45,445 bases of DNA. Origin: Thermoflexales bacterium. GTDB lineage: Bacteria > Chloroflexota > Anaerolineae > J036 > Brachytrichaceae. The notes beneath the pieces were generated by a model, which saw only the letters and a list, made by a program, of their open reading frames with translations, searched no databases and was not told the origin of the DNA. Of the stretch, positions 7,907 to 17,469 are shown piece by piece (position 1 is the first letter of the stretch; each line of letters starts with the position of its first letter). The translations under genes and the position numbers were made by a program. Where the stretch lies: contig JAIBCK010000018.1 of the NCBI GenBank assembly GCA_019694215.1, positions 1 through 45,445 of the forward strand. The letters are read 5' to 3'.

Positions 7907-8752
7907 ATGGAAGCAGGGACACGCAGCCAACTCGAGGCGCTGGGTATCGATCCGCGAAAAAGCCTCGGGCAGAATTTTCTCGTTCACAGCGCCGACGCCG
8001 AGCGCATCGCCGCGGCGGTCGACGCCACGCCCGATGACGCCGTCATCGAGATCGGACCCGGCATCGGCGCGCTGACACGTCCCCTGCTGCAACGCGCGGG
8101 CGCGGTCATCGCCATCGAGCTGGATCCGCGCTTGGTGGAGGTTCTGCGCTCAACGCTGGGCGGCACGCCTTCGCTCACCGTTGTCCATGCCGATGCCCTC
8201 ACGGTCGACTTCGCCGCACTCCTCGCGCAGCATGCCCCGACGGCGCGCCAGGTGCGCTTTGCTGCCAACCTGCCGTACTACATCACGTCAGCGGCCATCC
8301 GCAAGATGCTGGAGAGCGGGTTGCCCTGGCGAAAGCTGGTGGTCACGGTCCAGCTCGAAGTCGCACAACGCATGACTGCAAAACCGGGTGAGATGAGCCT
8401 GATGTCGGTGAGCGCACAGTTTTATGGCATCCCAGCCCTGATCACCCGTCTGGGTGCGGGCGCGTTTCATCCGCCGCCGGGGGTGGACTCCGCCGTCATT
8501 GCCGTGACCCCACATCCTGCGCCGTTGTATGACGATCCCGCCGCCCTGTTTGCGCTGGCGCGCGCCGGGTTTGGGCAAAAGCGCAAGCAGTTGATCAACA
8601 CGCTCTCGGCCGGCACCGGATTGAGCAAGATCGATACCGCCGAGCTGCTGCTGCGCGCGCACATCGACCCGAGCCGCCGGCCGGAAACGCTTTCGATTGC
8701 CGAATGGATTGCGCTGGCAGCCGCGCAAAAGGCATATCGGCCACCCGAATAG
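7907..8752 (+). CDS. rsmA: 16S rRNA (A1518/A1519-N6) dimethyltransferase RsmA
   Basis: A 281-residue protein of normal family length. KSLGQNFL at residues 18-25, the SAM-binding EIGPGIGALT (48-57), the acidic IELDP strand, HADAL and the catalytic NLPYYITS (121-128) are all present, with the C-terminal helical domain including FGQKRKQLINTL. It dimethylates two adjacent adenines in the 3'-terminal hairpin of 16S rRNA during small-subunit assembly. It starts 20 nt after the YabE-like gene on the same strand and is probably cotranscribed with it. Confidence 0.96.
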   Translation: MEAGTRSQLEALGIDPRKSLGQNFLVHSADAERIAAAVDATPDDAVIEIGPGIGALTRPLLQRAGAVIAIELDPRLVEVLRSTLGGTPSLTVVHADALTVDFAALLAQHAPTARQVRFAANLPYYITSAAIRKMLESGLPWRKLVVTVQLEVAQRMTAKPGEMSLMSVSAQFYGIPALITRLGAGAFHPPPGVDSAVIAVTPHPAPLYDDPAALFALARAGFGQKRKQLINTLSAGTGLSKIDTAELLLRAHIDPSRRPETLSIAEWIALAAAQKAYRPPE

Positions 8753-8778
8753 CCTTTGTTCGTTAGGCGACTGTCTTA

Positions 8779-9807
8779 TTACGTTGTTCCGGTCGCCTGA
8801 CGCAGTGACTGTGTGGCGCTGAAGCGGTCGGCCAGGCGCTCCTTGAGCGCGGCCTCCATCCCAACCGTGCAAGCGCCCAGGATGGCGAAACCAGCATCGC
8901 CGTAGTCCATGCCGGGGATGAGCGGGAAGAGCGCCTCCGACAGGCTGGGGGACACAGTTGCGCCAGCCGCGCGAACGATCGGCCACATCGCAGCCACATC
9001 CCAGACGTGCACCGACTGCTGGATGACGCCGATGACCGAGCCTCGGGCCAGCATGGCCAGGTCAAAGCCGGTCGAGCCGGAAATGCGCACCTTGCCGGGC
9101 AGGTTGGGCCGACCGTAGCGCAGCGTGCGCGAACAGGCCGAATACAGCTGTGTTTGCGCCAGAGCGGTTTCGTGCGCGGCGCGGATGGGAGCCTCATTGA
9201 GCCACGCCCCGCGCTGGTTGGGCAGGTCCACCCCGTAGAACTGGTGCCCCATCATCGGGAAATCGGCCACGCCCATGACAGGGAAGCCATCCAACAGAAG
9301 GGCGATCAGCACGCCCCAGGTCGGGAAGCCCCACGTGAAGTTGGATGTGCCGTCGATGGGATCTATCACCCATGTCCAACGCTCGCTGCCGAAGAGGTGG
9401 CTCTGCTCCTCCGAGAGGATGCCGTGGTCGGGGTAGCGCGCGCGAATTTCACGCGCGATGGTGCGGTCGGCCTCGAGATCGTATTCCGTGACGAGCGTGC
9501 CATCCTGTTTGAGCGAGGCGATGAGCAGGCCCTCGTTTTCGCGGAGCCGCGCACCGACCCGGTGGGCGAGCTCCCGGGCAAAGGCCAGCGCCCCCTCGGG
9601 CAGCCCCTCCACGTTGGTGGCCTCCACGATGGTCAGGGCGAAGCGGGCAGCCCGCCGCTGCTCCTCGATGCGCTCGCCATCGGTGGAGATGGTCTGAAGC
9701 ATTTCGCGCACGGCGCGCTGTTCGTCCCGATCGAGGCCCTTCCAGGCGGTGTCAACGGCTACGCCATCCTCGCTGAAGAGGCGCTCCCACAGAAGATCAA
9801 GTTCCAT
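8779..9807 (-). CDS. Inositol monophosphatase family protein with N-terminal extension
   Basis: A 342-residue protein. Residues from about 90 onward form an IMPase fold: KQDGTLVTEYDLEADR, ILSEEQ (first metal Glu), VIDPIDGTSNF (the DPIDGT metal motif) and VWDVAAMWPIVRAAGA (the late metal Asp) are all present. The first 80-90 residues are a charged, helical extension not found in the minimal enzyme. Family members cleave phosphate from inositol phosphates, histidinol phosphate, fructose bisphosphate or PAP; which applies here cannot be decided. It lies alone, convergent with rsmA and divergent from asd. Confidence 0.88.
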   Translation of the reverse strand: MELDLLWERLFSEDGVAVDTAWKGLDRDEQRAVREMLQTISTDGERIEEQRRAARFALTIVEATNVEGLPEGALAFARELAHRVGARLRENEGLLIASLKQDGTLVTEYDLEADRTIAREIRARYPDHGILSEEQSHLFGSERWTWVIDPIDGTSNFTWGFPTWGVLIALLLDGFPVMGVADFPMMGHQFYGVDLPNQRGAWLNEAPIRAAHETALAQTQLYSACSRTLRYGRPNLPGKVRISGSTGFDLAMLARGSVIGVIQQSVHVWDVAAMWPIVRAAGATVSPSLSEALFPLIPGMDYGDAGFAILGACTVGMEAALKERLADRFSATQSLRQATGTT

Positions 9808-9842
9808 ATGCTTGCGGCGGGCGGAGACACCCGGCCGCGAGA

Positions 9843-9873
9843 TTGTAACCGCGCCAGAGGCGTCGGGTATGAT
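9843..9873 (+). promoter_or_regulatory. Promoter of the asd operon
   Basis: TATGAT at 9868-9873 lies 9 nt before the ATG at 9883, so the mRNA is probably leaderless. TTGTAA at 9843-9848 is a possible -35 with a long 19 bp spacer. It faces away from the divergent phosphatase gene. Confidence 0.5.
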
Positions 9874-9882
9874 CCAGCGGCC

Positions 9883-10968
9883 ATGTCATCCAGAATCCCC
9901 GTTGCCGTGCTGGGCGCCACCGGCGCCGTCGGTCAACGCTTCGTCCAACTTCTACAAGACCACCCTCTGTTCCAGATCGTGGCCCTGACCGCCTCCGATC
10001 GGAGTGAGGGCAAGCGCTACGCGGAAGCCGCCCGCTGGGTGACCGAGGGCGAGATGCCAGCCACACTGCGTGACCGCGTCCTGCTGGCCACCGACCCGGC
10101 GGCCGTCCAGCGCGCCGCGCCCGAGACGCGCTTTGTCTTCAGTGCGCTGCCCAACGAAAACGCCCAGTCCGCTGAGCCTGCTTTTGCGCAGGCCGGGATG
10201 CTGGTCTTCTCGAACGCGTCCTTCCACCGCCAGGTCCGGGACGTGCCGCTCGTCATCCCTGAGGTCAACCATGGCCACCTCGCCCTGCTGCGCGCGCAGC
10301 GCGCTGCGCGCGGCTGGAAGGGTGGGATCATCTGCAACACCAACTGCACCGTGTCCGGCCCCGCGCTCTCGCTGCGGCCGCTTGTCGATCGTTTTGGGGT
10401 GCGGCGCGTGTTTGCGGTCTCGATGCAGGCGTTGAGCGGGGCGGGGTATCCCGGCGTCGCCTCACTCGACATCCTCGACAACGTGCTCCCTTTCATCAAG
10501 GGGGAAGAGGAGAAACTCGAGTTGGAGGCGCGCAAGCTGCTTGGCACGCTCAAGGACGACCACATCGAGGATGCGCCGCTGTCCGTGAGCGCGCACTGCA
10601 ACCGCGTCAACGTCGCCGATGGCCACATGGTCACGATGAGCGTGGAGCTGGAGACGGCCGCGACCCCCGAGCAGGTGAGCGAGGCGATGCGCACCTTTGC
10701 CTGCCCCTCCGTTGCAGGGCTGCCCAGCGCCCCGGCGCAGGCGCTGGTCGTGCACGATGCGGCGGATCGCCCGCAGCCCCGCCGGGATCGCATGTCCGGC
10801 GGCGGCATGAGTGCGGTGATTGGCCGCGTCCGGGCGGAGCCGCTCTTTGGCGAGCGCGGGGTGAAGTACATGACGCTCGCACACAACACCATCCGCGGCG
10901 CGGCAGGCGGCAGCCTGCTGAATGCCGAGACCCTGCTGCGCGAAATGCGTTCGGAGGCCAACCTGTGA
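9883..10968 (+). CDS. asd: Aspartate-semialdehyde dehydrogenase (archaeal/fungal type)
   Basis: A 361-residue enzyme. The N-terminal [18 protein letters not shown] binds [23 protein letters not shown] contains the catalytic Cys, and the C-terminal part has the [16 protein letters not shown] substrate loop and RGAAGG. Within the family, the CNTNC pattern and the general layout fit the branch found in archaea, fungi and some bacteria. It makes aspartate semialdehyde from aspartyl phosphate for lysine/diaminopimelate, threonine and methionine synthesis. The frame is open further upstream, but homology begins at MSSRIPVAV, and that ATG sits just after a -10 element. Its stop overlaps the next gene as GTGA. 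Confidence 0.93.
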   Translation: MSSRIPVAVLGATGAVGQRFVQLLQDHPLFQIVALTASDRSEGKRYAEAARWVTEGEMPATLRDRVLLATDPAAVQRAAPETRFVFSALPNENAQSAEPAFAQAGMLVFSNASFHRQVRDVPLVIPEVNHGHLALLRAQRAARGWKGGIICNTNCTVSGPALSLRPLVDRFGVRRVFAVSMQALSGAGYPGVASLDILDNVLPFIKGEEEKLELEARKLLGTLKDDHIEDAPLSVSAHCNRVNVADGHMVTMSVELETAATPEQVSEAMRTFACPSVAGLPSAPAQALVVHDAADRPQPRRDRMSGGGMSAVIGRVRAEPLFGERGVKYMTLAHNTIRGAAGGSLLNAETLLREMRSEANL

Positions 10969-13733
10969 AAAACATCGTCGTGATTGGCGTGGGCTATGTG
11001 GGCCTGCCCATGGCTGCCAGCTTTGCCGACTTTGGCAATCGCGTAACCTGCGTGGACATCAACGCGGCGCGCATCGAGGGGTTAAAAGCCGGCGTTATGC
11101 CGATTTACGAGCCCGGGCTGGAGGAACTGACGCGGCGCAATACCGTGGCCGGGCGGCTCCGTTTCACGACCTCGTATGCCGAGGCGCTGAATGATCCGGC
11201 GACCCCCGCCGACATGGTCTTCATCTGCGTGGGCACGCCATCGGGCGTGGACGGCGAGGCCGATCTGCGCTATGTCCGCGCGGCGGCCGAGGCCATCGCC
11301 GAGACCGCCGACCATCCGCTGATCATCATCAACAAGAGCACCGTGCCCGTGGGCACCGGTGACTGGGTGTCCGACATCGTGCGCGGCAAGCAGCCGCGGC
11401 CGATCCCGTTTGCCGTGGTGAGCAACCCCGAGTTTCTGCGCGAGGGGGCGGCGGTGAGCGACTTCATCAACCCCGACCGCGTCGTGCTGGGCTCGCTCGA
11501 TCCGGATGCCGCGCAGCAGGTGGCGCAGCTGTATTTGCCGCTGCGGGCGCCGATTGTGGTCACCGACCTGCGCACGGCCGAGATGATCAAGTACGCCAGT
11601 AATGCTTTTCTGGCGACCAAGATCTCGTTCATCAATGAGATCGCGAATATTTGCGAGGCGCTGGGCGCGGATGTCAAGGAAGTTGCGGCCGGGATGGGTT
11701 ATGACAAGCGCATCGGGCGCGCCTTCCTGGACGCGGGACTGGGGTACGGGGGGAGTTGCTTTGAGGGCAGCGAGACCGTCTTCGCGCTGAACAGCCCGGC
11801 CATCAAGACGGATACGTTCTCGCACCTGTTTGAGAAGGCGGGACCGGCTGCGCAGGGTGATGTCGTCGAGGTGGCAGTCCCCGAGCATCAGCGCGTGCTG
11901 GCCTTTGACCTCGACAGCGGGCGGCCCACCCTGGCGGAGGTCAAGGCGCTGACGCGACGACCATATCGCGGCCGGATGGTCGACATCATCACCAGCATGG
12001 GTCGAACCTTGCGCGTGACGGCCGACCACCCCGTCGTGGTCAAGACCGCGGAAGGCTTTGAGACGATTCCGGCCATGGCCGTCGCGCCCGGTGATCAGCT
12101 TCTGGCGCTGATGCAGCTTCCACCCGCCAACGCGCCCACGCAGCTCAATCTGATCGAGCTCCTCTCCGGCACCGGCCTTGCCGATGATGTCTACGTGGCT
12201 CCCACAGATGATGCCTTTCGGTCACAGTATGCGCGCTTCGCCGCGCACATCCCAACCGAAATGCTGAAGTGGCCGCATGAGATCAAGCGCTTCAATCGCA
12301 TGTCGCTCACGCTCTTTCGTCTGCTGCGCGAGAAGGGCGTGCTGGATGTGCGGGACGAGACCCTTCAGCTCTACACGGCCAAGGGGGCGGGCGCGCGCAT
12401 CAACGCGGTGATCGATGTTGACGCCGACTTCATGCGTCTGTGCGGCTACTACGTTGCCGAGGGCTTCATCTCGCGCGATACCGGACGAACGGGCGCGGTC
12501 CGGGAGCGGGTGGGGTTCCGTATCCGCCAGGACGAACGCGGGCACATCGACGACGTGCGTCGCATTCTGTCGCGCTGGGGCCTCAAGCACATCGAGCGGA
12601 TCGCCGCCCACGCCAACACCACCCTGGTCTCCTCGCGCATCCTGGGCTGGCTCATTCGAGATGTGCTGGGGTGTGGGACGCGCTCCGAGGAGAAGGCCTT
12701 GCCGCGATTCGGGCTGAACGCCGACGAGGCGCTGCGCTTTGAGCTGGCGCGCGGCGCGTTCAGTGGCGACGGGGCCGTCACGCTCCTGCAGGACGGCAAG
12801 AACCTGATGTTGGAATACGCCACGGTCAGCAAGTCGCTGGCGGATGGCATGACCCTGCTCCTGCAGAGTCTGGGGGTGATCCCATCCGCCCGGACGCGCA
12901 TGATGAACCGCTCCAAGATCCCGGCGCACATCCTGCGAATCAGTGGCTATGCCCAGCTGGTCGCCACGCGCGATCTCTTCGGTGCCAGGCAGCGGGCGCA
13001 GATCGATGACGTTCTGGGCGGATATCAGCGTCACATCGCCCAGCGCGGTTTTGGGCGACATGGAGCGGTCGCCTCCCTGACGGTCATGGCCGTGCACTAC
13101 GAAGAAGTCGATACCCAGGTCTACAGCCTGGAAACATCCACCGGGACCTTGATCGCGTCATCCGGCCTGGTGTGCCACAACTGCTTCCCCAAGGACGTCA
13201 AGGCGCTGGCTCACATGGCCAACGTTCAAGGGAAACATCCCCAGCTGCTTGAAAGCGTGATGCAGATCAACGCCGACCAGCGCCGCAGCATCGCCCGCAA
13301 GGTGCGCGCGATGATCGGCTCAGACGAGGGCGAGGCCCCGCTCGCGCAGCGAACGGTGGGCGTGCTCGGGCTGACGTTCAAAGCCAACACAGATGACATC
13401 CGCGAGTCGCAGCCGATCGAGATCGTGCAGATCCTGCAGGGCGAAGGCGCGCTCGTCAAGGCCTATGACCCCGTTGCGATGGAGCATGCGGGCAAGGTGC
13501 TGCGCGACGTGAAGATGTGCGAGGACGCCTATGAGGTCGCGGAGGGCTGCGACGCCCTCGTGCTGGCCACGGAGTGGAATGAATTCAAGAACCTCGACCT
13601 GCGCCGGATCAAGGCCAGCATGAAGACACCGGTGCTGGTGGATGGCCGCAACATGTATGACCCAGAGGTGATGCGCCGTCTGGGCTTTCTCTACCGTGGC
13701 GTCGGTCGCGGCTACGCAGACGCGGAGTCCTGA
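10965..13733 (+). CDS. UDP-glucose 6-dehydrogenase family protein interrupted by an intein
   Basis: A 922-codon frame starting at GTG in a GTGA overlap with asd. The two exteins (residues 1-264 and 740-922) join into a 447-residue nucleotide-sugar dehydrogenase of normal length. [19 protein letters not shown] is the NAD site. [24 protein letters not shown] and [20 protein letters not shown] follow, and the catalytic Cys lies at GYGGS-CFPKD. The C-terminal extein has [16 protein letters not shown] and the UDP-binding domain. It oxidises UDP-glucose (or a related UDP-sugar) to the uronic acid for surface glycans. The protein can only be active after splicing, because the intein sits directly before the catalytic Cys. 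Confidence 0.93.
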   Translation: MKNIVVIGVGYVGLPMAASFADFGNRVTCVDINAARIEGLKAGVMPIYEPGLEELTRRNTVAGRLRFTTSYAEALNDPATPADMVFICVGTPSGVDGEADLRYVRAAAEAIAETADHPLIIINKSTVPVGTGDWVSDIVRGKQPRPIPFAVVSNPEFLREGAAVSDFINPDRVVLGSLDPDAAQQVAQLYLPLRAPIVVTDLRTAEMIKYASNAFLATKISFINEIANICEALGADVKEVAAGMGYDKRIGRAFLDAGLGYGGSCFEGSETVFALNSPAIKTDTFSHLFEKAGPAAQGDVVEVAVPEHQRVLAFDLDSGRPTLAEVKALTRRPYRGRMVDIITSMGRTLRVTADHPVVVKTAEGFETIPAMAVAPGDQLLALMQLPPANAPTQLNLIELLSGTGLADDVYVAPTDDAFRSQYARFAAHIPTEMLKWPHEIKRFNRMSLTLFRLLREKGVLDVRDETLQLYTAKGAGARINAVIDVDADFMRLCGYYVAEGFISRDTGRTGAVRERVGFRIRQDERGHIDDVRRILSRWGLKHIERIAAHANTTLVSSRILGWLIRDVLGCGTRSEEKALPRFGLNADEALRFELARGAFSGDGAVTLLQDGKNLMLEYATVSKSLADGMTLLLQSLGVIPSARTRMMNRSKIPAHILRISGYAQLVATRDLFGARQRAQIDDVLGGYQRHIAQRGFGRHGAVASLTVMAVHYEEVDTQVYSLETSTGTLIASSGLVCHNCFPKDVKALAHMANVQGKHPQLLESVMQINADQRRSIARKVRAMIGSDEGEAPLAQRTVGVLGLTFKANTDDIRESQPIEIVQILQGEGALVKAYDPVAMEHAGKVLRDVKMCEDAYEVAEGCDALVLATEWNEFKNLDLRRIKASMKTPVLVDGRNMYDPEVMRRLGFLYRGVGRGYADAES
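11757..13181 (+). other. Intein with LAGLIDADG homing endonuclease, 475 residues
   Basis: Intein residues run from Cys265 ([12 protein letters not shown], block A) to Asn739 (GLVCHN, block G), followed by Cys740 as the +1 extein nucleophile. Block B is [11 protein letters not shown]. The two LAGLIDADG-type helices are [11 protein letters not shown] and [12 protein letters not shown], each keeping an acidic residue, so the endonuclease may still be active. Block F is [16 protein letters not shown]. All residues needed for class 1 splicing (Cys1, block B Thr and His, penultimate His, Asn, Cys+1) are seen. The +1 Cys is the catalytic Cys of the host dehydrogenase. Confidence 0.93.
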
Positions 13734-15058
13734 TGGCCGTTAGACGCACTGCTGCGCGGCCTTACCGCGTCCGTCACGACCGCGTGACGGGCGTCACCCG
13801 CGCAACCCTGGCGAATGGGCTGACCATTCTCGCCCGCGAGATGCGGGCGGCACCCGTGACGGCATTCTGCGTTTGGTATCGCGTCGGCTCGCGCAATGAG
13901 CACGGCGGCATCACCGGCATCTCGCACTGGGTCGAGCACATGATGTTCAAGGGCACCCGCCGACTTGGCGAGGCCGAGATGGACCGCGTCATCAGCCGGG
14001 AGGGCGGCTATCGCAACGCCTTCACGTGGATCGATTGCACGGCCTATTACGAGGCCCTGCCGTCGGACAAGATCGACCTGGCCATCGACTTGGAAGCGGA
14101 CCGCATGCGTGGCTCGCTCTTCAAGCCGGCAGATGTCGAGAGCGAGCGCACCGTGATCATCAACGAGCGGCAGGGCAGCGAGAACAGCCCCGGCTTCCGG
14201 CTGGGGGAGGAAGTGCAGGCAGCAGCCTTTCGCGTGCATCCCTATGGCCATGAAGTGATCGGTCACATGGCCGACCTGCGCTCGATGACGCGCGAGGATC
14301 TCTACGCGCACTACCAGCGCTACTACACGCCAGGCAACGCCATCATCTCGGTGGCGGGCGACTTTGATCGCCGGGAGATGATCGAGCGCATTGCGCGGCG
14401 GTTCGGCACGATCAAGGCGGGGCCGAAGCCGCCACGGGTCTCGGTCGAGGAGCCCGCCCAGAAGGGCGAGCGGCGGATCACCGTGGAGGGGGAGGGCAAG
14501 ACCGACTACGTCACGCTTGCCTTTCACGCGCCCGCGGCAACCCACCCGGACGCCCTGCCGCTGGTCGTCGTCGATGCCGTGCTGAGTGGTGCGGGCGGGC
14601 TGACATTTTTTGGCGGAGGCACCAGCAGCCGCAGCTGCCGGCTGAGCCGGGCGCTGGTCGACAGCGGCCTCGCCGCCGACGCGGGGTGCAGCCTGGTGCC
14701 GACCGTCGATCCGTTTCTGTTCTCCTTCTACGCCACGCCACAGGTGGGTGTTGCGTCGAGCGAGGTCGAGGCGGCGCTATGGCGCGAAATCGAACGAATG
14801 CAAAACGAACCCATCTCTGCCGCCGAGTTGGAGAAGGCGATCAAGCAGACCCGCGCGCAGGTCGCCTTCAACACCGAGTCGTGCGCCAACCAGGCGTTCT
14901 GGCTGGGCTTCAGCGAGATTCTGGCGGACACGCGCTGGTTCACCGGGTATCTCGACCGCCTGCAGGCCGTGACGATCGAGGATGTGCAGCGCGTCGCCCG
15001 GGCGTATCTCACGCGCAGCAATGTCACCGTCGGCGTGTATGTCGCGGACGAGAAGTAG
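13733..15058 (+). CDS. M16 family zinc peptidase, catalytic subunit
   Basis: A 441-residue insulinase/processing-peptidase family protein. The inverted zinc motif HWVEH (HxxEH) lies at about residue 63-67, and the distal zinc Glu is within the IINERQGSENSPG segment about 75 residues later. A second, degenerate M16 half follows (about 250-441). Family members degrade peptides as a clam-shell of two homologous halves or subunits. The next gene encodes the non-catalytic partner, so a heterodimer is likely. The start ATG shares a base with the preceding stop (TGATG). Cytoplasmic or exported location is unclear, because no signal peptide is visible. Confidence 0.9.
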   Translation: MAVRRTAARPYRVRHDRVTGVTRATLANGLTILAREMRAAPVTAFCVWYRVGSRNEHGGITGISHWVEHMMFKGTRRLGEAEMDRVISREGGYRNAFTWIDCTAYYEALPSDKIDLAIDLEADRMRGSLFKPADVESERTVIINERQGSENSPGFRLGEEVQAAAFRVHPYGHEVIGHMADLRSMTREDLYAHYQRYYTPGNAIISVAGDFDRREMIERIARRFGTIKAGPKPPRVSVEEPAQKGERRITVEGEGKTDYVTLAFHAPAATHPDALPLVVVDAVLSGAGGLTFFGGGTSSRSCRLSRALVDSGLAADAGCSLVPTVDPFLFSFYATPQVGVASSEVEAALWREIERMQNEPISAAELEKAIKQTRAQVAFNTESCANQAFWLGFSEILADTRWFTGYLDRLQAVTIEDVQRVARAYLTRSNVTVGVYVADEK

Positions 15059-15065
15059 GGCAGCG

Positions 15066-16343
15066 ATGACCAAGCGACTCAGCACGCCCGCGCGGAGCCT
15101 CCCGCACAGTGGAAACATCGCCCGTTGGACGTTGCCCAACGGGATCCAGGTCCTGGCCTACGAGAACTTCGCCAGCCCCGCAATCGTGATCAGCGGCTAC
15201 CTCGAAGTCGGCTCGCGCGACGAGGCTCCGCAGGGGACCGGGCTGGCCAGCTTTGCGGCGGACTGTCTGACGCGGGGCAGCGCGCGGTTCAGCTACGCGG
15301 AGTTGTATGAGCGCACCGAATCCATCGGGGCCTCGCTCAGCGTGGGGTCGGGCACGCACACGAGCGGCTTCTTTGCCAAGAGCCTGGCTGAGGATGCGCC
15401 GCTGATGCTGGACCTGTTGAGTGACACGCTGCGGCATCCGCGCTTCCCTGCCGAGGAGGTCGAGAAGGAGCGGGCCGAGTGGATCAGCGATCTGCGCGAG
15501 CGCGAGAACAGCACCCGTGCGCAGGTCGGCCGGGCCTTCCATGCGATGGCCTATCCCGAGGGCCACCCGTATCACTACCCGAACGGGACGATCGAGACCG
15601 TGCAGGCGCTGTCGCGCGAGCAGCTCGTCGCGCATCATCAGCAGTTCTATGCCCCGCACGACATGACGATCTGCGTGGTGGGCGCGATCAAGGCAGCCGA
15701 TGCGCTGGCGCAGGTCACGCGCGCCTTTGGGGATTGGGCAAACACGCGGCCCGCGCGCGCGCCGCTTCCGGACGCGCCGCCGATCACGGGGCAGCCCCGT
15801 CGTCATGTGCCCCTGCGCAACAAAAGCCAGACCACGCTGCAGTGGGGCTTCCCCTCGCTGCCGCGCTCGCACCCGGACTGGATTCCGGCCGTGATCATGA
15901 ACAGCATCCTGGGCCAGTTTGGGATGTATGGCCGGCTGGGCGAGAGCGTGCGCAAGGAGGAGGGGCTGGTCTACTACATTGGCTCAGGCTTCAGCGGCGG
16001 GCTTGGACCCGGGGCCTGGTCGTGCAGCGCCGGCACGCAGCCTCAGAGTGTTGATCGCGTGATCGAGATCTCGCGCGCCGAAGTGAAGCGCATCCAGGAC
16101 AAGCGGGTGAAGGCGGTCGAGCTGGACGACGTCAAGCGCTATTTCACCGGCTCTTTGCCACTGCAGATGGAGACCAACGAGGGGCTGGCCGGCAGAATCC
16201 TTGACATGCACCGTTATGCGCTTGGGTTTGATTATCTGCTGACGTATGCCGAGCGGATCGGCACCATCACAGCCGGGCAGGTGCAGGCCGCCGCGCAACG
16301 CTGGCTGAGCACTGAGAATTTCGTGCTGGCCACCTCGGGCTGA
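15066..16343 (+). CDS. M16 family peptidase, non-catalytic subunit
   Basis: A 425-residue M16 homologue that lacks HxxEH; the equivalent stretch reads TGLASFAADCLTRG. It keeps the substrate-binding Arg/Tyr region of the partner subunits (LGESVRKEEGLVYYIGSGF). It should pair with the catalytic subunit encoded 7 bp upstream. The ATG at 15066 is chosen over an in-frame ATG at 14982 because the latter lies inside the upstream gene and the homology begins with NIARWTLPNGIQVL. Confidence 0.9.
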   Translation: MTKRLSTPARSLPHSGNIARWTLPNGIQVLAYENFASPAIVISGYLEVGSRDEAPQGTGLASFAADCLTRGSARFSYAELYERTESIGASLSVGSGTHTSGFFAKSLAEDAPLMLDLLSDTLRHPRFPAEEVEKERAEWISDLRERENSTRAQVGRAFHAMAYPEGHPYHYPNGTIETVQALSREQLVAHHQQFYAPHDMTICVVGAIKAADALAQVTRAFGDWANTRPARAPLPDAPPITGQPRRHVPLRNKSQTTLQWGFPSLPRSHPDWIPAVIMNSILGQFGMYGRLGESVRKEEGLVYYIGSGFSGGLGPGAWSCSAGTQPQSVDRVIEISRAEVKRIQDKRVKAVELDDVKRYFTGSLPLQMETNEGLAGRILDMHRYALGFDYLLTYAERIGTITAGQVQAAAQRWLSTENFVLATSG

Positions 16344-16356
16344 GGGCGGAGATTGG

Positions 16357-16734
16357 ATGCTGAGCAGCGGCGTGGACATCCTGCATGTGCAGCGGGTGCA
16401 GGAGGCCCTGGCCCGTCATGGCGAGCGCTTTCTCGCGCGCGTCTACACCCCTGCGGAGATCGCCTACTGCCGCGGGCGCGCCCCCGAACTGGCCGCGCGT
16501 TTCGCAGCCAAGGAAGCCGCCGCCAAGGCGCTGGGGGTCGGGATGCGGGTGCTCTCGCGGCAGGGCGTGGGGTGGCACGAGATCGAGATCGAACGCGACG
16601 TGCTTGGCAAGCCACATCTGAGCCTGACAGGGTCGGCCGCCGAACGCGCACAGCGGCTTGGGCTCATCCGTTGGTCGCTCTCCATCGCCCACGAACGCGA
16701 ATACGCCATCGCCTTCGTGGTGGCCTCGGACTAG
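16357..16734 (+). CDS. acpS: Holo-[acyl-carrier-protein] synthase
   Basis: A 125-residue protein of standard AcpS size. SSGVDILHVQRVQ at the start carries the metal-binding Asp, and RFAAKEAAAKALG (about residues 47-59) carries the Glu/Lys pair that binds CoA and magnesium. SLSIAHEREYAIAFVVA is the usual C-terminal strand pair. It transfers 4'-phosphopantetheine from CoA to acyl carrier protein for fatty acid synthesis. It is the last gene of the asd-ugd-M16 run and ends in a CTAG shared with the convergent gene. Confidence 0.95.
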   Translation: MLSSGVDILHVQRVQEALARHGERFLARVYTPAEIAYCRGRAPELAARFAAKEAAAKALGVGMRVLSRQGVGWHEIEIERDVLGKPHLSLTGSAAERAQRLGLIRWSLSIAHEREYAIAFVVASD

Positions 16735-17375
16735 CCCACGCCCAGCCGGGCCGTCAGGTCGTCGATCGCGCGTTTGAGCTCGGCTTCGCGGAAGCTGGTG
16801 GTCAGTTCGCCGCGGGTGCGCTCGAGGACGCCGCGGGCCATGTCGGTGTTCCGGCGCAGCCCCCCGGTGATGGCGTCCGGGAAATCCATCCCGACCAGGA
16901 CATCGTAGATATCGTCCATGGCCGCAAGGAGGCGCTCGCACTCGGCGCTGTGCCCGGCCCGCATTTTGTCCAACGTGCGTCGGCGCAGCTCTCCGGCGGC
17001 CTCGGCGAGGCCGTTCAGGTAGGCGGCATATTCGACGCCGATCTCCTCCGGGCCGGGGAAGGGCTGCCCGCGGCTGATGGCCAGCGTGATGCGAGCCTCG
17101 GCCAGCTCCTTGAACGCATCCTGGGTGTAGCCGGTGAAATACAGGTCCGGGAAGGGCGAGACGTGGCCGGTCAGCTCTTCGCCGGCGCGGGTGGCCTCGG
17201 CGAGCAGGCGCTCGGCCTCCGCCCATTCGTCACGGTGTGAGGCACGTATGGCCAGCGAGCAGGCGCGGATGAGCTCGCGCGAGATATTGACCGCCGCATC
17301 GCGGGCGGCGTTCTTGCGCTTGAAGGTCTCGCGGATGCGGTCGGCGATCTCGATCAAGGAACTGGTTTCGCTCAT
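16731..17375 (-). CDS. Translin-like protein
   Basis: A 214-residue, almost entirely helical protein. KNAARDAAVNISRELIRACSLAIRA, SPFPDLYFTGYTQDAFKELAEA and PEEIGVEYAAYLNGLAEAAGELRR match the translin family pattern, in which members form RNA- or DNA-binding octameric barrels and, with TRAX, an RNA endonuclease. Bacterial copies are uncommon and are sometimes mislabelled as haloacid dehalogenases. The role here is unknown. ATG at 17375 is favoured over an upstream ATG at 17606 because the latter would run through the divergent gene and its promoter. Confidence 0.75.
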   Translation of the reverse strand: MSETSSLIEIADRIRETFKRKNAARDAAVNISRELIRACSLAIRASHRDEWAEAERLLAEATRAGEELTGHVSPFPDLYFTGYTQDAFKELAEARITLAISRGQPFPGPEEIGVEYAAYLNGLAEAAGELRRRTLDKMRAGHSAECERLLAAMDDIYDVLVGMDFPDAITGGLRRNTDMARGVLERTRGELTTSFREAELKRAIDDLTARLGVG

Positions 17376-17455
17376 GCTGGGGCTCCCGGCAGGCGCGTCA
17401 ATAGCGCGTCCGTCGGGCTGGATTATCCCGCCGTCCGACAGACCTGCCGTCTGGG

Positions 17456-17461
17456 TATCAT
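17456..17461 (+). promoter_or_regulatory. -10 element of the spermidine-synthase-like gene
   Basis: TATCAT lies 8 nt before the ATG at 17470. A weak TCCGAC at 17434-17439 could serve as -35 with a 16 bp spacer. The short gap suggests a leaderless mRNA. Confidence 0.45.
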
Positions 17462-17469
17462 CGCCAGCC

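Noticed and set aside
6450-7922. 490-codon minus-strand frame opposite the YabE-like gene
   Set aside because: It is a shadow frame; the plus strand encodes clear G5 and 3D domains.
8765-8798. Inverted repeat AGGCGAC/GTCGCCT between rsmA and the phosphatase gene
   Set aside because: It has only 7 bp arms with a 20-base loop and no T-run, and the phosphatase stop codon lies in the loop. Too weak to call a terminator.
9007-9882. Upstream extension of the asd frame
   Set aside because: It overlaps the phosphatase gene on the other strand, whose motifs are clear. Homology to aspartate-semialdehyde dehydrogenase starts at 9883.
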